Source of the DNA: an uncultured Pelagibacteraceae bacterium | GTDB taxonomy: Bacteria; Pseudomonadota; Alphaproteobacteria; Pelagibacterales; Pelagibacteraceae | Assembly (NCBI GenBank): GCA_902573385.1 | Contig: CACGJS010000004.1 | Location: 1-37,120 of the forward strand | Direction of reading: 5' to 3' | Length of the DNA stretch: 37,120 bases | Shown: positions 34,909 to 37,120 of the stretch, in pieces | Layout of the letters: each line of letters begins with the position of its first letter | How positions within the stretch are numbered: the stretch's first letter is position 1 | Program-made: the position numbers and the translations under genes | The notes under the pieces: generated by a model | What the model was told of the DNA's origin: nothing | The model's input: only the letters and a program-made list of their open reading frames with translations | Database searches by the model: none

Positions 34909-36135
34909 ATGAAAAAAAAATGCAGAATTTGTTATAATAAACTGATTTCAATATTAAACTTTAAAAAAGTAGCTTTATCAGGCGATTTTCTTAAAAAAAA
35001 TAAAATTAAAAATCAGAAAAGATACCCTTTATCAATTGGTGTATGTAAAAAATGCAAGCATGTGCAAATTCAAAATATAGTAAATCCAAAAAAACTTTTT
35101 AATTTTTATGAATGGGAAACTGGAGTTTCAAGAAGTAATATCAATTTAATTTCTGATTTATTGAAAAATTTAAGTAAAAACTTTTATTTAAATAAAAAAA
35201 GTAAAGTTTTTGAAATTGCAAGTAATGACGGTAGCTTATTAAAAGAAGTAAAAAATAAATATAAAAGCTTTGTGTTAGGGATTGATCCAGCGAAAAACTT
35301 ATTAAAAGTGTCAAAAAAAAATCAAATAAAAACAATAGTTGATTTTTTTTCTTATGAAAAATCAAAAAAAATAAAAAATGAATTTGGTTTTTTTGATTTT
35401 TGTATAGCTAGAAATGTAATAGCGCACACACCAAATCCAAATGATATTTTTAAAGGTGTTAACAATTTAATGAATGATAAAAGTATATTTGTTATTGAAG
35501 TACCACACTTAGAAAGTATATATAAAGACAATCAATATGATAATATGTTTCATGAGCATATTGGTTTTCATTCTATACGGTCAATAGAAGATCTTTGTAA
35601 AAAAAATGACCTAAAGGTTGTAGATGTGGAAAAAATAGATTCACAAGGTGGTTCTATTAGGTGTTATATTTCTAAAAAAAATTCAAAATTTAAAAAAAAT
35701 CTTAAAATAAATTTATTTTTAAATAAAGAAAAAAATATAGGTCTTTTTAAACTTAAAACATGGATGAATTTTTCAGAAAAAGTTAATAATCATAAGAAAA
35801 AATTGAACAAATTTTTAAAAGAACTTAAAATAAAAAAAAAAAATATTTCAGCTTATGGTGCTTCTGGAAAAGGACATCTCTTGTTACAAGTTTGTCAAAT
35901 TGGAAGTAACTTTTTAGATAATATTTATGATAAAAGTAAACTAAAACAAGGAAAATATACACCGGGTACTCATATCAAAATAATTGATCCAAAATATATT
36001 GATGCAAAAAAAATTGATTATTTATTATTATTATCATGGAACCTAGCAAAAGAAATAGCAAAACAAGAAAAAAAATATTTAAAAGAAAATGGAAAAATAA
36101 TTGTCCCATTTCCAAATCCACATATATTTAAATAA
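34909..36135 (+). CDS. Sugar C-methyltransferase (zinc-binding, SAM-dependent)
   Basis: Probable NDP-4-keto-deoxysugar C-methyltransferase. The N-terminal zinc-binding domain (about 1-60) has paired Cys5/Cys8 and Cys46/Cys49 (CRIC and CKKC). The SAM-binding core begins VFEIASNDGSLLKEV, followed by IARNVIAHTPNPNDIFKG and IEVPHLESIYKDNQYDNMFHEHIGFHS, the family's active-site stretch. The C-terminal domain has SAYGASGKGHLLLQVCQIG. The 408-residue length matches TylC3/NovU-type enzymes. Next to CDP-glucose 4,6-dehydratase it suggests a branched-chain deoxysugar for the cell surface; the exact substrate and methylated carbon are unknown. Its last 8 bp overlap the convergent glycosyltransferase gene. 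Confidence 0.88.
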   Translation: MKKKCRICYNKLISILNFKKVALSGDFLKKNKIKNQKRYPLSIGVCKKCKHVQIQNIVNPKKLFNFYEWETGVSRSNINLISDLLKNLSKNFYLNKKSKVFEIASNDGSLLKEVKNKYKSFVLGIDPAKNLLKVSKKNQIKTIVDFFSYEKSKKIKNEFGFFDFCIARNVIAHTPNPNDIFKGVNNLMNDKSIFVIEVPHLESIYKDNQYDNMFHEHIGFHSIRSIEDLCKKNDLKVVDVEKIDSQGGSIRCYISKKNSKFKKNLKINLFLNKEKNIGLFKLKTWMNFSEKVNNHKKKLNKFLKELKIKKKNISAYGASGKGHLLLQVCQIGSNFLDNIYDKSKLKQGKYTPGTHIKIIDPKYIDAKKIDYLLLLSWNLAKEIAKQEKKYLKENGKIIVPFPNPHIFK

Positions 36136-37120
36136 ACGATTTGAAACAATTTTCTAGTTCATCGATAGGTAAATCTATATCACCTTTATCTTTATTATCA
36201 CTATTAACTTCTTTAGTTTGTATTAATCTATAATCTAAATTGTTAATAGAGGATAATCTTTCAAATACTGTTTGAGTATGAGTTATAGGTTTAATTTCAA
36301 TAACTTTTGTTTTTGGTAAACAAAATATCAAATTCACTAATGCTGCTCCATGTGCACCAATAATAACATCTGCATTTTGGAATAAATATACTGTTTCTAA
36401 AAAAGTTAATTTGGTAAGTTGATATTTTACAAAGCCTTCTTTAGATAGGTAATTACTAACTTCTTTTTCATTTATAAATTGACAATGTTTAGACAAAGAG
36501 TCAGTTCTATCAATAAATACTTTTTTGTTAGCATTAAATTTTTTTGCATATGGTAAGAAAGTATCCTTTAGCCAATTTATAACCCAAGTAGGTTGAAATT
36601 TAAATTGATCTTTAATAAATCCCTTATAATAACTTGGATGATCAACTATTAAAAGTTCATCTGCTTGTATATGTCTATATTTTTCACTATCAATTATTTG
36701 ATTATTTTTAATATTAAGAATTGAAAGTGTTTCTTTGTGAAAATTATTTAAATTTGGCGTATAAAAATAATTTATTTTTTCAATAGGAAAATTTTCAGAA
36801 CATAGTTTTATTTTTGGAAGCATTTCTAACAACCAATGACCATAATTATTCCCACTTGCACCTTGCACTAAAGAAAGAACACTGCCTTTAATTTTTTTTT
36901 TAATTGCTGGTGTACCCTTTGTTAGTACTACATTACTTGATGCATCTTTAAGTTCACCATGAATTTGCTGATATGAAATTTTATTAATTAAATCATTTTT
37001 GCTTATTATTGCAACATGATTAACGTAATCTGTGTAAACTCTACCATTTTTAATTTTATATGTATAATAATCCTTAACACCTTCAATATCAGACCTTATA
37101 TTTAAAATTTTTCTTTTTTC
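36128..37120 (-). CDS. Glycosyltransferase family 61 (DUF563) protein, 5' end cut by window edge
   Basis: The reading frame continues without a stop from its TAA at 36128 to the right edge (330 residues visible), so a GTG near 36868 is internal and the true start lies outside. The family core is QGASGNNYGHWLLEMLPKI, followed by a Rossmann-like half with KVFIDRTDS and the conserved ADVIIGAHGAALVNLIFCLPKTKVIEI. GT61/DUF563 enzymes add sugars to surface glycans or proteins. The visible N-terminal part is charged and lacks a membrane segment. The orientation is opposite to the two sugar-modifying genes, so it probably belongs to another transcript of the same polysaccharide island. Confidence 0.85.
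   Translation of the reverse strand, partial: EKRKILNIRSDIEGVKDYYTYKIKNGRVYTDYVNHVAIISKNDLINKISYQQIHGELKDASSNVVLTKGTPAIKKKIKGSVLSLVQGASGNNYGHWLLEMLPKIKLCSENFPIEKINYFYTPNLNNFHKETLSILNIKNNQIIDSEKYRHIQADELLIVDHPSYYKGFIKDQFKFQPTWVINWLKDTFLPYAKKFNANKKVFIDRTDSLSKHCQFINEKEVSNYLSKEGFVKYQLTKLTFLETVYLFQNADVIIGAHGAALVNLIFCLPKTKVIEIKPITHTQTVFERLSSINNLDYRLIQTKEVNSDNKDKGDIDLPIDELENCFKSFI

Noticed and set aside
36866..36868. GTG at 36868 as the start of the GT61 gene
   Set aside because: Eighty-four further in-frame codons without a stop run to the right edge, so this is an internal valine codon of a longer protein.
1..37120. CRISPR array, insertion sequence, prophage or toxin-antitoxin genes
   Set aside because: No spaced direct repeats, transposase motifs, terminal inverted repeats or phage genes were found. 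The only unpaired small regulator is the XRE protein, which has no toxin gene next to it.

Overview
The window looks like chromosomal DNA of a streamlined marine alphaproteobacterium of the SAR11 / Pelagibacter type. This is inferred from content, without a database search. The DNA is very AT-rich, with Lys/Asn/Ile-heavy proteins. Genes are packed with 1-24 bp overlaps. The gene orders are alphaproteobacterial: bamA-skp-fabZ-lpxDAIB, ppiD-trpEGDC-lexA-gltX, tpiA-secG-pyrG-kdsA-eno-ftsB, ntrYX-trkAH and aapJQMP. LpxI, fused IspDF and a GTTC-N7-GTTC SOS box are also alphaproteobacterial traits. Nearly every base is accounted for. The longest gene-free stretch is 164 bp (33204-33367), so no gap exceeds 300 bases.

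Layout. 1-6809 (+): outer-membrane assembly and lipid A synthesis (bamA, cut by the left edge; skp, fabZ, lpxD, lpxA, lpxI, lpxB). 6786-14201 (-): two units, lexA-gltX behind an SOS box, and a PpiD-like chaperone followed by trpE-G-D-C. 14259-20702 (+): a long housekeeping run, tpiA-secG-pyrG-kdsA-eno-ftsB-lipA-ratA. 20685-22754 (-): pncC/cinA, pgpA, ispDF. 22788-28705 (+): the NtrY/NtrX two-component system and the TrkA/TrkH potassium uptake pair. 28737-28813: tRNA-Arg(UCU). 28940-33203 (+): a complete general L-amino acid ABC transporter, with a strong terminator between the binding-protein gene and the permease/ATPase genes. 33368-33739: a small XRE regulator. From 33828 to the right edge the content changes to surface-polysaccharide genes (CDP-glucose 4,6-dehydratase, sugar C-methyltransferase, GT61 glycosyltransferase cut by the edge). 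This looks like the start of a variable cell-surface island.

How the parts connect. The left block makes and inserts the outer membrane: BamA and Skp handle proteins, LpxD/A/I/B make lipid A, KdsA (at 16961) makes the Kdo precursor, PyrG makes the CTP needed for CMP-Kdo and CDP-sugars, and the right-edge genes would decorate the surface. The ntrYX, trk and aap genes together cover nitrogen sensing, potassium balance and amino-acid uptake.

Most of the window is conserved core genome, and I see no clear undescribed multi-gene system. The items most worth a second look are small regulatory structures: a 9-bp inverted repeat that encloses the ribosome binding site and start codon of pyrG; two abutting inverted repeats just upstream of aapJ; the intra-operon terminator after aapJ; palindromes around the XRE regulator at the edge of the surface-sugar genes; and a reduced NtrY/NtrX pair lacking a PAS domain and the sigma-54 GAFTGA motif.
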